NCBI GenBank assembly: GCA_937927565.1
Contig: CALBDV010000117.1
Coordinates: 1-21,287, forward strand
DNA from: an uncultured Holophagales bacterium
GTDB lineage: Bacteria > Acidobacteriota > Thermoanaerobaculia > UBA5066
Length of the DNA stretch: 21,287 bases
Reading direction: 5' to 3'
Part shown: positions 8,679 to 15,220 of the stretch, one piece after another
Layout: each line of letters starts with the position of its first letter
Numbering within the stretch: the stretch's first letter is position 1
Translations under genes and position numbers: made by a program
Notes under the pieces: model-generated
Databases searched by the model: none
Told to the model about the DNA's origin: nothing
Seen by the model: the letters and a program-made list of their open reading frames with translations, nothing else

Positions 8679-9188
8679 TCAGGCCGAGCGCCCGCCGGAC
8701 TTCGCGTCCTTCGCCGCGCGGACGGGAGCGGCAACCGGCTTCTCGATGAGCCGCCTCTCGACGGGCGACGACAGGACGATGGAGGTCGACGTGGTCCCGA
8801 ACGGGGTGAGCCGGTCGATGAGGGCCTCGAGGTGGCCCACCGTCGCGACGGCGGCCTTGATCGTGAACGAGTCGCCGCCCGTGCCCCGGTGGCACTCGAT
8901 GACCTCGGGCAAGCCCCGGACGAGGGCGGTGACGCGCGGGAGAACGTCGCCCACGACGTTCAGCCGCACGATGGCCAGGATCGGCAGCCCCAGCTTCTTC
9001 GGGTCGACGTCGGCCCGATAGCCCGTGATGACCCCGGCCGACTGGAGATTCCTCACGCGCTCGGCGACGGCGGGGGTCGAGAGGCCGACCCGGCGGCCGA
9101 GCTCGGAGAAGCTGAGGCGGGCGTCCAGCTGGAGCTCCCGGAGAATCGCCCACCCCTTCGCGTCGAGGAGCTTTCTGGTCGGAAGCAC
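8679..9188 (-). CDS. Lrp/AsnC-family transcriptional regulator
   Basis: 169 residues from a GTG at 9188. The N-terminal helix-turn-helix is typical: LLDAKGWAILRELQLDARLSFSELGRRVGLSTPAVAERVRNL-type residues, then GVITGYRADVDPKKLGL at the hinge. The C-terminal ligand-binding RAM/AsnC domain follows (AIVRLNVVG ... PEVIECHRGTGGDSFTIKAAV), and the last ~25 residues are a basic tail. Lrp/AsnC proteins form oligomers and respond to amino acids. This one is transcribed away from the fused tyrosine phenol-lyase gene across a 111-base gap holding two palindromes, so it very likely controls that gene and itself. Tyrosine is the obvious candidate effector, by inference from the neighbour only. Confidence 0.93.
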   Translation of the reverse strand: MLPTRKLLDAKGWAILRELQLDARLSFSELGRRVGLSTPAVAERVRNLQSAGVITGYRADVDPKKLGLPILAIVRLNVVGDVLPRVTALVRGLPEVIECHRGTGGDSFTIKAAVATVGHLEALIDRLTPFGTTSTSIVLSSPVERRLIEKPVAAPVRAAKDAKSGGRSA

Positions 9189-9205
9189 TTTCTGACAGAA
9201 CCCCT

Positions 9206-9248
9206 GCCGAATGATAAACGATTCGGCTGGAAGGATTCCGTTCGGAAT
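9206..9248. promoter_or_regulatory. Two palindromic operators, probably for the AsnC regulator
   Basis: The first palindrome has arms GCCGAAT (9206-9212) and ATTCGGC (9221-9227), perfect complements eight bases apart. The second is ATTCCG (9235-9240), TT, CGGAAT (9243-9248). Both are built from CGAAT/ATTCG-like half-sites. The first covers TATCAT (9211-9216 read on the minus strand), a good -10 candidate for the regulator gene. The second abuts the -35 of the lyase promoter. The layout fits autoregulation plus control of the lyase; binding by this regulator is inferred. Confidence 0.6.
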
Positions 9249-9276
9249 TCACTCGGACCGGCCCCATCCATACGAT
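9248..9276 (+). promoter_or_regulatory. Sigma-70-like promoter of the lyase gene
   Basis: The -35-like TTCACT (9248-9253) and -10-like TACGAT (9271-9276) each match 4 of 6 consensus bases and are separated by exactly 17 bases. Transcription would start near 9283, giving a very short leader that still contains the AGGAGGA ribosome-binding site at about 9287-9293, ahead of the GTG start at 9300. Confidence 0.5.
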
Positions 9277-9299
9277 TCCTCTCGACAGGAGGACGAGAA

Positions 9300-11969
9300 G
9301 TGCCGCCCACCACACCTCTCCACGAACCCCACAAGATCAAGACCGTCCGGCTGATCTCCTTCCCGAGCCTCGAGGAGCGCAAGCGGAACCTCTCCCGGGC
9401 GCACTTCAACACGTTCAACCTGGTGCCGTCGCAGGTCGCGTTCGACATGCTGTCGTACGGAACGAGCGCGATGAGCCAGGACCAGATCGCCGGCCAGCTC
9501 GTCGGCGACGAGGCCTACGCCGGGGCGCGCAACTTCGACACGCTCGTCGACGCCGTGAACCGGGTCCTCGGGCACACCTACGTCTGCCCGACGCACAACA
9601 GCCTGGGCGCGATCAAGCTCCTCGTCACGACGATCATCCCGAAGAGCTCGCTCGTCCCGAGCAACGCGATCGGGCGCGTCGACGTCTGGACGCCCCGCGC
9701 GATCGAGATCGCCGACGTCCGCGACCGCTACGAGGCCGTCTTCACCGGCAACGTCGACGTCCCGAAGCTCGATTCGCTGCTGTCCCAGCAGAAGGCCGCC
9801 GTCGTCCTCCTCCAGGCCTTCGCCGACGGCCAGCACCCCTTCAGCCTCGCGAACCTCCGCACCGTCCGCGCCACGGCCGACCGCCACGGCCTCCGCCTCG
9901 TCCTCGACGTCTCCCGCGTCATCGAGAACGCCTGGTACATCCAGCGTCACGAGGCGGGGCAGGCCGAGCGGTCGATCGCCGACATCGTCAAGCAGATCGC
10001 CAAGACGGCCCACGTCGTCCTCCTCGACGGCGCCCAGGACCCGAAGTCGAACACGGGCGGACTCCTCGCCACGGACAACCCGGCCGACCACGAGCACTTC
10101 ATGAACGAGGTCGTCCTCTACGAGGGGCTCCACACGTACGGCGGCATGGCCGGGCGGACGATGGAGGTCTTCGCGCGCGGCCTCTCCGAGATGTGCGCCG
10201 AGGACGAGGTCCAGTGGGTCATGCACCAGACCGAGCGGTTCACCGCCCGCCTTCGCGAGGCCGGCGTGCCGCTCGAGCGGGGCTGCGACGGCGCCTACCT
10301 CAAGGCCGACGAGTTCCTCCCGCACGTTCCGGAGTTCCCCGAGCAGGCCCTCGCGGCCGCGCTCTACCAGTCGGCCGCCGTCCGCACGGTCGTCCCGGGC
10401 CGGAAGGGGCACGACCACCTCCTCCCGGTCCAGATCCCGCGCCTCGCGATGACGAACTGGCAGCTCGACCAGGTCGCCGACGCCGTCGTCTCCCTCTACC
10501 GGCAGCGCGAGAAGGTCGCCCCGCTCGACGTCGAGGCGGACAGCCCCTGGAACGACAAGCTCCGCTTCCGGTCGGTCTACGCCGACCTCGCCACCTACGA
10601 GTTCGACTGCTACCCGTTCGTCATCCACACCACCGAGCCGATCGGGATGACGACCCGCGAGCAGCGCGAGAAGGCGGTCCGCGAGGCGGGCTGGAACACG
10701 TTCCTCCTCCGCTCGGCCGACGTGACGATCGACCTCCTCACCGACTCGGGCACGACGGCGATGTCGACCGAGCAGTGGGCGGCCTACGACGGCGCGAACG
10801 CGACGCCCGCGACGAGCGAGGCGTACCACCGCTTCGTCGACGCGATGCGGGAGATCTACGGGTACCAGTACATCCTCCCGACGCACCAGGGGCGCGCGGC
10901 CGAGCACATCCAGAGCGAAGTCCTCATCAAGCCCGGCCAGTACGTCCCGGGGAACATGTACTTCACGACGACGAAGGCTCACCAGGAGCTTCCGGGCGGC
11001 ATCTTCGTCGACATCATCGTCGACGAGGCCCACCAGCCCGAAAGCGAGTTCCCCTGGAAGGGGAACATCGACATGAAGAAGCTCGAAGCCATCGTGAAGG
11101 AGCACGGCGCCGCGAAGGTGGCCTACATCTCCTTCGAGCTCTCCGTGAACATGGCGGGCGGCCAGCCGGTGAGCATGGACAACCTCCGCGAGGTCTACGC
11201 CTACTGCCGCCCGAAGGGGATCCCGGTCCTCTTCGACGCGACGCGCGCCGTCGAGAACGCCTACTTCATCCAGAAGCGCGACCCGAGGTACGCGGACACC
11301 CGGATCCGCGACATCGTGCGCGAGATGATGGCCCACGGCGACGGCTGCACGGTGTCGGGGAAGAAGGACTTCCTCATCAACATCGGCGGCCTCCTCGCCT
11401 TCAAGGACAACGCCGAGTGGGCGCGCCTCGCCGAGGAGAAGCTCCGGATCTACGAGGGGGGCGTCCACGACGGCGGCCTCCCCGCGGCCGACCTCGCGGC
11501 GATGGCTCGCGGCGTCGAGGAGATGCTCGACGACCGCTACATCCGAACCCGCGTCGAGCAGGCCGCCTGGCTCGCGGCGCGGCTCGTCGAAGCCGGCGTT
11601 CCGGTCGTCGCCCCCACGGGGAGCCACGCGGTCTTCGTCGACGTGAAGCGCTTCCTGCCGCACGTGGACCAGGACGAGTACCCGGCCCAGCGCCTCGCCT
11701 GCGAGATCTACCTCGAGACGGGCGTCCGCGTCATGGAGCGCGGCAACGTCTCGAAGGGGCGCGACCAGGACGGGAAGAACTACCGCCCGGCCCTCGAGCT
11801 CGTGCGGCTCACGATCCCGCGGCGCGTCTACTCCAACGAGCACATGCGCGCCGTCGCCGACGGCATCGCGCGGCTCTACGCGCGGCGCAACGAGATCAAG
11901 GGCCTGAAGTTCGTCTACGAGCCCCCGGCCCTCCGCTTCTTCCAGGGGCGCTTCGAGCCCCTGTCCTGA
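9300..11969 (+). CDS. Tandem-fused tyrosine phenol-lyase: pseudoenzyme half joined to catalytic half
   Basis: 889 residues, about twice the ~456 of ordinary tyrosine phenol-lyase (TPL), a PLP enzyme that splits tyrosine into phenol, pyruvate and ammonia. The GTG start has AGGAGGA just upstream. Half 2 (~438-889) is close to classical TPL. It keeps TDS 481-483, QGR 530-532, Phe555-Thr556, Asp646, Arg649, the PLP lysine Lys689 in SGKKD, the TPL-type Met812/Arg814 in VMERG (tryptophanase has Val/Ile there), IPRRVY with Arg841-842, and the C-terminal LRFF. Half 1 (~1-415) has the same fold but DGAQD at 243-247 instead of SGKKD, NSL at 100-102 instead of QGR, and LSY 51-53 instead of TDS. It retains GDEAYAG (Glu71, Tyr73) and YGGMAGR (from Tyr280). 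Half 2 has lost both of these (Ala501 and Pro503; Asp724). I infer one active site made from both halves. Reading tryptophanase instead is possible but less likely given MER. Confidence 0.93.
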   Translation: MPPTTPLHEPHKIKTVRLISFPSLEERKRNLSRAHFNTFNLVPSQVAFDMLSYGTSAMSQDQIAGQLVGDEAYAGARNFDTLVDAVNRVLGHTYVCPTHNSLGAIKLLVTTIIPKSSLVPSNAIGRVDVWTPRAIEIADVRDRYEAVFTGNVDVPKLDSLLSQQKAAVVLLQAFADGQHPFSLANLRTVRATADRHGLRLVLDVSRVIENAWYIQRHEAGQAERSIADIVKQIAKTAHVVLLDGAQDPKSNTGGLLATDNPADHEHFMNEVVLYEGLHTYGGMAGRTMEVFARGLSEMCAEDEVQWVMHQTERFTARLREAGVPLERGCDGAYLKADEFLPHVPEFPEQALAAALYQSAAVRTVVPGRKGHDHLLPVQIPRLAMTNWQLDQVADAVVSLYRQREKVAPLDVEADSPWNDKLRFRSVYADLATYEFDCYPFVIHTTEPIGMTTREQREKAVREAGWNTFLLRSADVTIDLLTDSGTTAMSTEQWAAYDGANATPATSEAYHRFVDAMREIYGYQYILPTHQGRAAEHIQSEVLIKPGQYVPGNMYFTTTKAHQELPGGIFVDIIVDEAHQPESEFPWKGNIDMKKLEAIVKEHGAAKVAYISFELSVNMAGGQPVSMDNLREVYAYCRPKGIPVLFDATRAVENAYFIQKRDPRYADTRIRDIVREMMAHGDGCTVSGKKDFLINIGGLLAFKDNAEWARLAEEKLRIYEGGVHDGGLPAADLAAMARGVEEMLDDRYIRTRVEQAAWLAARLVEAGVPVVAPTGSHAVFVDVKRFLPHVDQDEYPAQRLACEIYLETGVRVMERGNVSKGRDQDGKNYRPALELVRLTIPRRVYSNEHMRAVADGIARLYARRNEIKGLKFVYEPPALRFFQGRFEPLS

Positions 11970-11987
11970 CCCTCCTTCCTCCTCGAA

Positions 11988-12018
11988 GCGCGGGCGGGGT
12001 CCGAACCCCCGCCCGCGC
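11988..12018 (+). terminator. GC-rich hairpin after the lyase gene
   Basis: A perfect 12-bp stem (11988-11999 with 12007-12018) closes a seven-base loop, 19 bases past the lyase stop. No T-run follows, so it may be a weak or factor-assisted terminator, or serve as a 3' stabilising hairpin. Confidence 0.5.
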
Positions 12019-12121
12019 GGCGGAAAGCGCGCCTCGGGGTCGGGCTGCCGGCTTGCCGTCAGATTGCGGCGCAGAATGACGCCGACGCGGGAACCCACAC
12101 CGGATACCCGCGGCTCCTCCA

Positions 12122-12749
12122 GCCGCCACGTTCGACCTTCTTCCCGAGGAGCTCGGCGGCGACTTCGACCTCGACTCGGCGCTGCGGTTCGGGACGATCC
12201 CGATCGTTTTCGCGTCCGAGGATCGCGACGAGACGCTCCGCGCTTACGTCGAAACCTACCTGAAGGAGGAGATCCAGGCCGAGGCGCTCGTCCGCAACCT
12301 GCCTGGGTTTGCCCGCTTTCTCCCCGTGGCTGGCCTTTTCCACGGTCAGGTTCTGAACACGGCGGGACTCTCCCGGGACGCCGGTGTCGCCCGAACGACG
12401 GTCGAGGGGTTCCTCGGCATCCTACGGCGACCTCGAGCGCCTGTTCGACGAGATGTTCTACTGGGCGCCGGCCGACGCCGCCCGAACCGAGGTCGACTTC
12501 CTGCTTCGGAAGGGGAGTCAGTTCGTCGCGATCGAGGTCAAGTCCTCCCGGCGGCTCTCCGGAGAGGACTTCAGGGGCCTTCGGGCGATCGACGGGCTGA
12601 AGGGCCTCACGCGGCGAATCCTGGTTGCGCCTGTCTCCGAGGCACGCCGAACCGAGGACGGGATCGACGTGGTGGCGCCGCTGGGCCTGATCGATGCCGT
12701 TCGGGCTGTATCAGCCTCGCGGCTTTCGTCCGAACTCGAGACCCATTAG
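12122..12749 (+). pseudogene. Remnant of a DUF4143 AAA ATPase
   Basis: Two fragments of one family lie in different frames. In the frame of base 12125, the text TFDLLPEELGGDFD ... YVETYLKEEIQAEALVRNLPGF ... LNTAGLSRDAGVARTTVEGFLGIL is the middle of a DUF4143-type ATP-binding protein. At about 12420 the match jumps to the next frame (SYGDLERLFDEMFYW ... EVDFLLRKGSQFVAIEVKSS), which is the nuclease-like C-terminal part and runs to the stop at 12747-12749. The whole ATPase N-terminus is missing, and roughly 100 residues normally lying between the two blocks are gone, so this is a 5'-truncated gene with an internal deletion and frameshift. Intact relatives of about 400 residues are common accessory genes of uncertain function. 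A later start at 12384 would give a 121-residue protein covering only the tail, and I doubt it is made. Confidence 0.82.
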
Positions 12750-12858
12750 ACCGGGGCATGTCGGCGCGGGCCGGTGGATAGGCAGATGGGCCCCTCACGC
12801 CAGGCCGAGGACACGGAGGTCTGGACGCCCTGGCGGGAGGCCCGGGCCGAGCCTCGGG

Positions 12859-13791
12859 CTACTCCGAGAGCAGCGCCTCGATCCGGCGCGTCAGCTCGGC
12901 CTCGCTGACGCGCGTCGGCGAGTAGAAGCGGACGCGGCCTTTCCGGTCGACGAGGGTGTATGTCGGGGTGGCCGAGGCGCCGTACCGGACCATCGTCTCC
13001 GTGTCGACGGGGACGCTCACCCCTTCGAGGCCCGGATAGGCTTCGGCGAAGACCTTCCGGACGTGGGCCTTCTCCTCCTCCGGAGAGGCGTCCTTCTTCG
13101 CTTCGACGGAGCCGTAGAGGCGGGTGGGTGCCACGAGAACGAGTCCTTTCGGTGCGTACCTCTCGCGAAGGCGCGCGAGCTTGGCCGATTCGGCCTTGCA
13201 GTCCCCGCACCAGTTGGCCCAGAAGTAGAGAAGGACGGGACGGCCGGAGAGGTCCGCGAGCCGAACCGGCGGGCCGGAGAGGGTCTCCGCGGCGAGGATC
13301 TCGGGAGCCGCCTCACCCTCGAGGGTCAGGATGTTGAGGTTCTTCCGGATTCTCGACCTGAGGGAGGTGTCCTTTGCGAGCGCCAGCTCGCCCTCGAGGA
13401 ACCGGATTGCGGCGCCCCGTCCTCCATTGGCGAGAGTCAGCTTTCCCTCGACTTCGATCGCCGCGCCGAGGGGAACGATCGTCCCCGGAGCTTCTGCAGG
13501 GATCTCTCGCCGCAGCTCGGCGACCCAGGCGGCCGCCTTGTCGCGCTTCCCGAGCATCTCGGCGCCGCGGGCGAGCCAGCCGACGGCGTTCAGGTACTCG
13601 GAGTCGATGCCCTTCGCGAGCCGGTAGGCCTCGACGGCTGCCTCTCCGCTCGCCAGGTCGGCGGCGGAGAGCTTCGAGCGGACTCCCTGGACCAGCTCGG
13701 CGCCCTGCAGTGGCGAAGCGAGGACGGTCGCGGCGAGAAGCATGGAGAAAGCGGCTGGAAGGGGAATGGACGGGTTCTGGCGACGGCGCAT
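12859..13791 (-). CDS. Secreted TlpA/ResA-like thioredoxin-fold protein
   Basis: 310 residues. The ATG at 13791 has an excellent GAGGAGG site seven bases upstream, although the frame is open further back. The signal peptide is RRRQNPSIPLPAAFSMLLAATVLASPLQG. Residues ~35-165 are helical with TPR-like character (EYLNAVGWLARGAEMLGKRDKAAAWVAELR). The C-terminal ~150 residues are a thioredoxin fold: LADLSGRPVLLYFWANWCGDC with the redox motif CGDC, and the cis-proline loop ASATPTYTLVD. The extended TlpA/ResA insertion, the lead phrase VRLADLSGRPVLL and secretion point to a thiol-disulfide reductase or oxidase outside the cytoplasm. The partner is unknown; the nearby secreted Cys-rich proteins are possible substrates only by inference. 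The gene is divergent from the secreted protein at 13917. Confidence 0.9.
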   Translation of the reverse strand: MRRRQNPSIPLPAAFSMLLAATVLASPLQGAELVQGVRSKLSAADLASGEAAVEAYRLAKGIDSEYLNAVGWLARGAEMLGKRDKAAAWVAELRREIPAEAPGTIVPLGAAIEVEGKLTLANGGRGAAIRFLEGELALAKDTSLRSRIRKNLNILTLEGEAAPEILAAETLSGPPVRLADLSGRPVLLYFWANWCGDCKAESAKLARLRERYAPKGLVLVAPTRLYGSVEAKKDASPEEEKAHVRKVFAEAYPGLEGVSVPVDTETMVRYGASATPTYTLVDRKGRVRFYSPTRVSEAELTRRIEALLSE

Positions 13792-13851
13792 CGAGTGCCT
13801 CCTCGGACATGCCGGACTGGCAGCGACGGACTCAGGTGCGAGCGACATGCC

Positions 13852-13896
13852 AGAGGCCCGGTACGATCTATAATGGAAAATCAAGACCTGACCCCA
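13852..13896 (+). repeat. REP-like intergenic repeat, copy 1
   Basis: The copy consists of AGAGGCCCGG (13852-13861), eight bases, then ATAATGGAAAATCAAGACCT... to 13896. A second copy lies at 14682-14731; the 27-base core is identical except for A/G at one site. The AT-rich core is out of character with the surrounding sequence. From memory, cores resembling CAAGACCTGACCCC occur near REP-associated (Y1/RAYT) transposases, so this may be a mobile REP-like element; no transposase is in the window. This copy contains a perfect TATAAT (13869-13874) and a 15-codon open frame (13873-13920) whose stop overlaps the next gene's ATG. Confidence 0.75.
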
Positions 13897-13916
13897 CCAT
13901 CCGGTATACTCGGATC

Positions 13917-14648
13917 ATGAGAACGAAGCCGCTCATTGCCGTCGCGCTCCTCGCGGTCGGGTGTCCGTCTTTCGCCTTCGCCCAGTCACGCCTTCCCGGC
14001 GACTGGGAACAGAAGGTTTCCGCGGTCGTCAAGGAGCCGGAGCGAGCCCGGAAGGTGGCGGAAGGCGGGCGGCAGTACGAGGCGAAGCGGCAGGCGTACC
14101 TCGACGTCATCAAGGCGGCCGAAGGGGACGTGAAGGCGGCCTTCTTCAGCCAGACCTCCTCCGTCGGAGAACGTCAGCTCTCCGTCAGCCTCCTGCGGGA
14201 CGACCGCCGGAAGGCCTCGCTGGCGGCCGTGGACGCGCTGCTGGCGGTGCGTCCCTTCGTGTCGGTCAAGGAGTGGAAAGAGCTCTGGCCCGAGGGCTAC
14301 TTCACTCCCGCCGCCCCGGCTCCCGTCTTCACCGGAAGGGTCCGGCAGGCGCTCCCGTCCGTCGTCACGGATCCGGCACGGCTGAAGAAAGCCGATGGGG
14401 TCATGGCGAGCTTCACGACGGCCGCAAAGGGTGAAGAGTCGGCCCGCAGGAAGGCGACCGGCAAGTTCCAGAAGCTCCTCGAGAGCTACGACTCCGTTCG
14501 AGACGACTTCATCGACGTCGTGAACGACCTGGAAGAGACCCAGATGAAGTCCGACAACGCGGTCGTCGGCGCCGCGAGCGAGCTGCAGCGGATACTGACG
14601 CCCGAGGAGTGGACGGCGCTCGTGGGCGTCTTCCCCAAGGCTCCCTGA
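13917..14648 (+). CDS. Secreted helical protein of unknown function
   Basis: 243 residues. The signal peptide MRTKPLIAVALLAVGCPSFAFA-Q is clear. The mature protein is charged and mostly helical (EPERARKVAEGGRQYEAKRQAYLDVIKAAEGD; SARRKATGKFQKLLESYDSVRDDFIDVVNDLEETQ) with a Pro-rich middle (FTPAAPAPVFTG). It resembles the general plan of periplasmic helical-bundle proteins, but I recognise no family. There is no Shine-Dalgarno sequence before the ATG. A TATACT box lies six bases upstream, and the stop of a tiny open frame inside the repeat overlaps the start (ATGA). The gene is bracketed by the two copies of the REP-like repeat. Confidence 0.85.
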   Translation: MRTKPLIAVALLAVGCPSFAFAQSRLPGDWEQKVSAVVKEPERARKVAEGGRQYEAKRQAYLDVIKAAEGDVKAAFFSQTSSVGERQLSVSLLRDDRRKASLAAVDALLAVRPFVSVKEWKELWPEGYFTPAAPAPVFTGRVRQALPSVVTDPARLKKADGVMASFTTAAKGEESARRKATGKFQKLLESYDSVRDDFIDVVNDLEETQMKSDNAVVGAASELQRILTPEEWTALVGVFPKAP

Positions 14649-14681
14649 CGGCTCCGGACGGCGCAAAGGCGTTCCGTGGAA

Positions 14682-14731
14682 AGAGGCCCGGCCCCGGCAT
14701 CTCCATAATGGAAAATCAAGACCTGGCCCCA
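14682..14731 (+). repeat. REP-like intergenic repeat, copy 2
   Basis: AGAGGCCCGG (14682-14691), 13 bases, then the same 27-base core (14705-14731) as copy 1 with one change (G for A at 14726). The spacer between the two blocks is five bases longer than in copy 1. Its ATG (14708-14710) is the only sensible start codon for the PAS-domain gene that follows, so the first eight codons of that gene lie inside the repeat. Confidence 0.75.
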
Positions 14732-15220
14732 GACCTCTGGAAGCTCCTGTGGGACTACGACCCGAACGGGCTGCTCGTCCTCGACGGCGAGTTGAAGGTC
14801 CGGGTCGTGAACCCCGCGCTCTGCCGGATGCTCAAGGGTGAGGCGGGGGCCCTCGTGGGGCGCCCCGCCGGAGAGCTTCTCGGCGACGTGTCGGACTTCC
14901 GCCGGGCGCTCCACGAGAAGTGCGAGGTCGTCGGCGAGGAGGTCCACTACCCCCGGTACGACCTCACCGTGAGGAAGGTCCTCTTCCCGGTGGCGGAGGG
15001 GGGCGTCGTCGCCGGGATCTTCGTCGACGTGACGCGCGAGCGGAAACAGCGCGAGGAGCTCGAGTCGCTGCGCCGGAAGGCGGCGCAGGAGGTCCGAGGT
15101 GTCGTCGACGAGCAGATGCGCGTGGCGCAGGAGATCGCCGGCCTCCTCGGGGAGAGGACGGCCGAGACGAAGGTGAGCCTTCTTCGCCTCCTGGCCCTCC
15201 TCGGGCCCGACCGTGACTGA
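14708..15220 (+). CDS. PAS-domain protein, likely partner of the SpoIIE phosphatase
   Basis: 170 residues. A single PAS domain spans about residues 10-110 (LLWDYDPNGLLVLDGELKV, RVVNPALCRMLKGEAGALVG, GIFVDVTRERKQREELESL), followed by a coiled coil that continues to the end (~105-160). There is no enzymatic output domain, so it should pass its signal to a partner. The stop overlaps the SpoIIE gene's GTG by eight bases, which makes that protein the natural partner. The start is odd: the ATG sits in a REP-like repeat and has no ribosome-binding site, and the next in-frame Met (in RMLKG) would cut the PAS domain. From memory, PAS domains like this are often the C-terminus of an iron-only hydrogenase-like protein next to such phosphatases, so a lost N-terminal part is possible. 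Confidence 0.85.
   Translation: MENQDLAPDLWKLLWDYDPNGLLVLDGELKVRVVNPALCRMLKGEAGALVGRPAGELLGDVSDFRRALHEKCEVVGEEVHYPRYDLTVRKVLFPVAEGGVVAGIFVDVTRERKQREELESLRRKAAQEVRGVVDEQMRVAQEIAGLLGERTAETKVSLLRLLALLGPDRD

Noticed and set aside
9249..12098. Long open frame on the minus strand (949 codons) opposite the lyase gene
   Set aside because: It mirrors the GC-rich codons of the lyase, has Val/Asp/Arg/Glu-biased nonsense composition and no domain. The plus-strand protein is a clear TPL.
12384..12749. Separate 121-residue gene with an endonuclease-like tail
   Set aside because: It is the C-terminal piece of the DUF4143 remnant; its supposed first codons belong to a different frame of the older gene.
12694..13920. 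Plus-strand open frame of 408 codons opposite the thioredoxin gene
   Set aside because: It is a shadow of the TlpA-like gene. Only its last 15 codons (from ATG 13873) coincide with the repeat, and these are discussed there.
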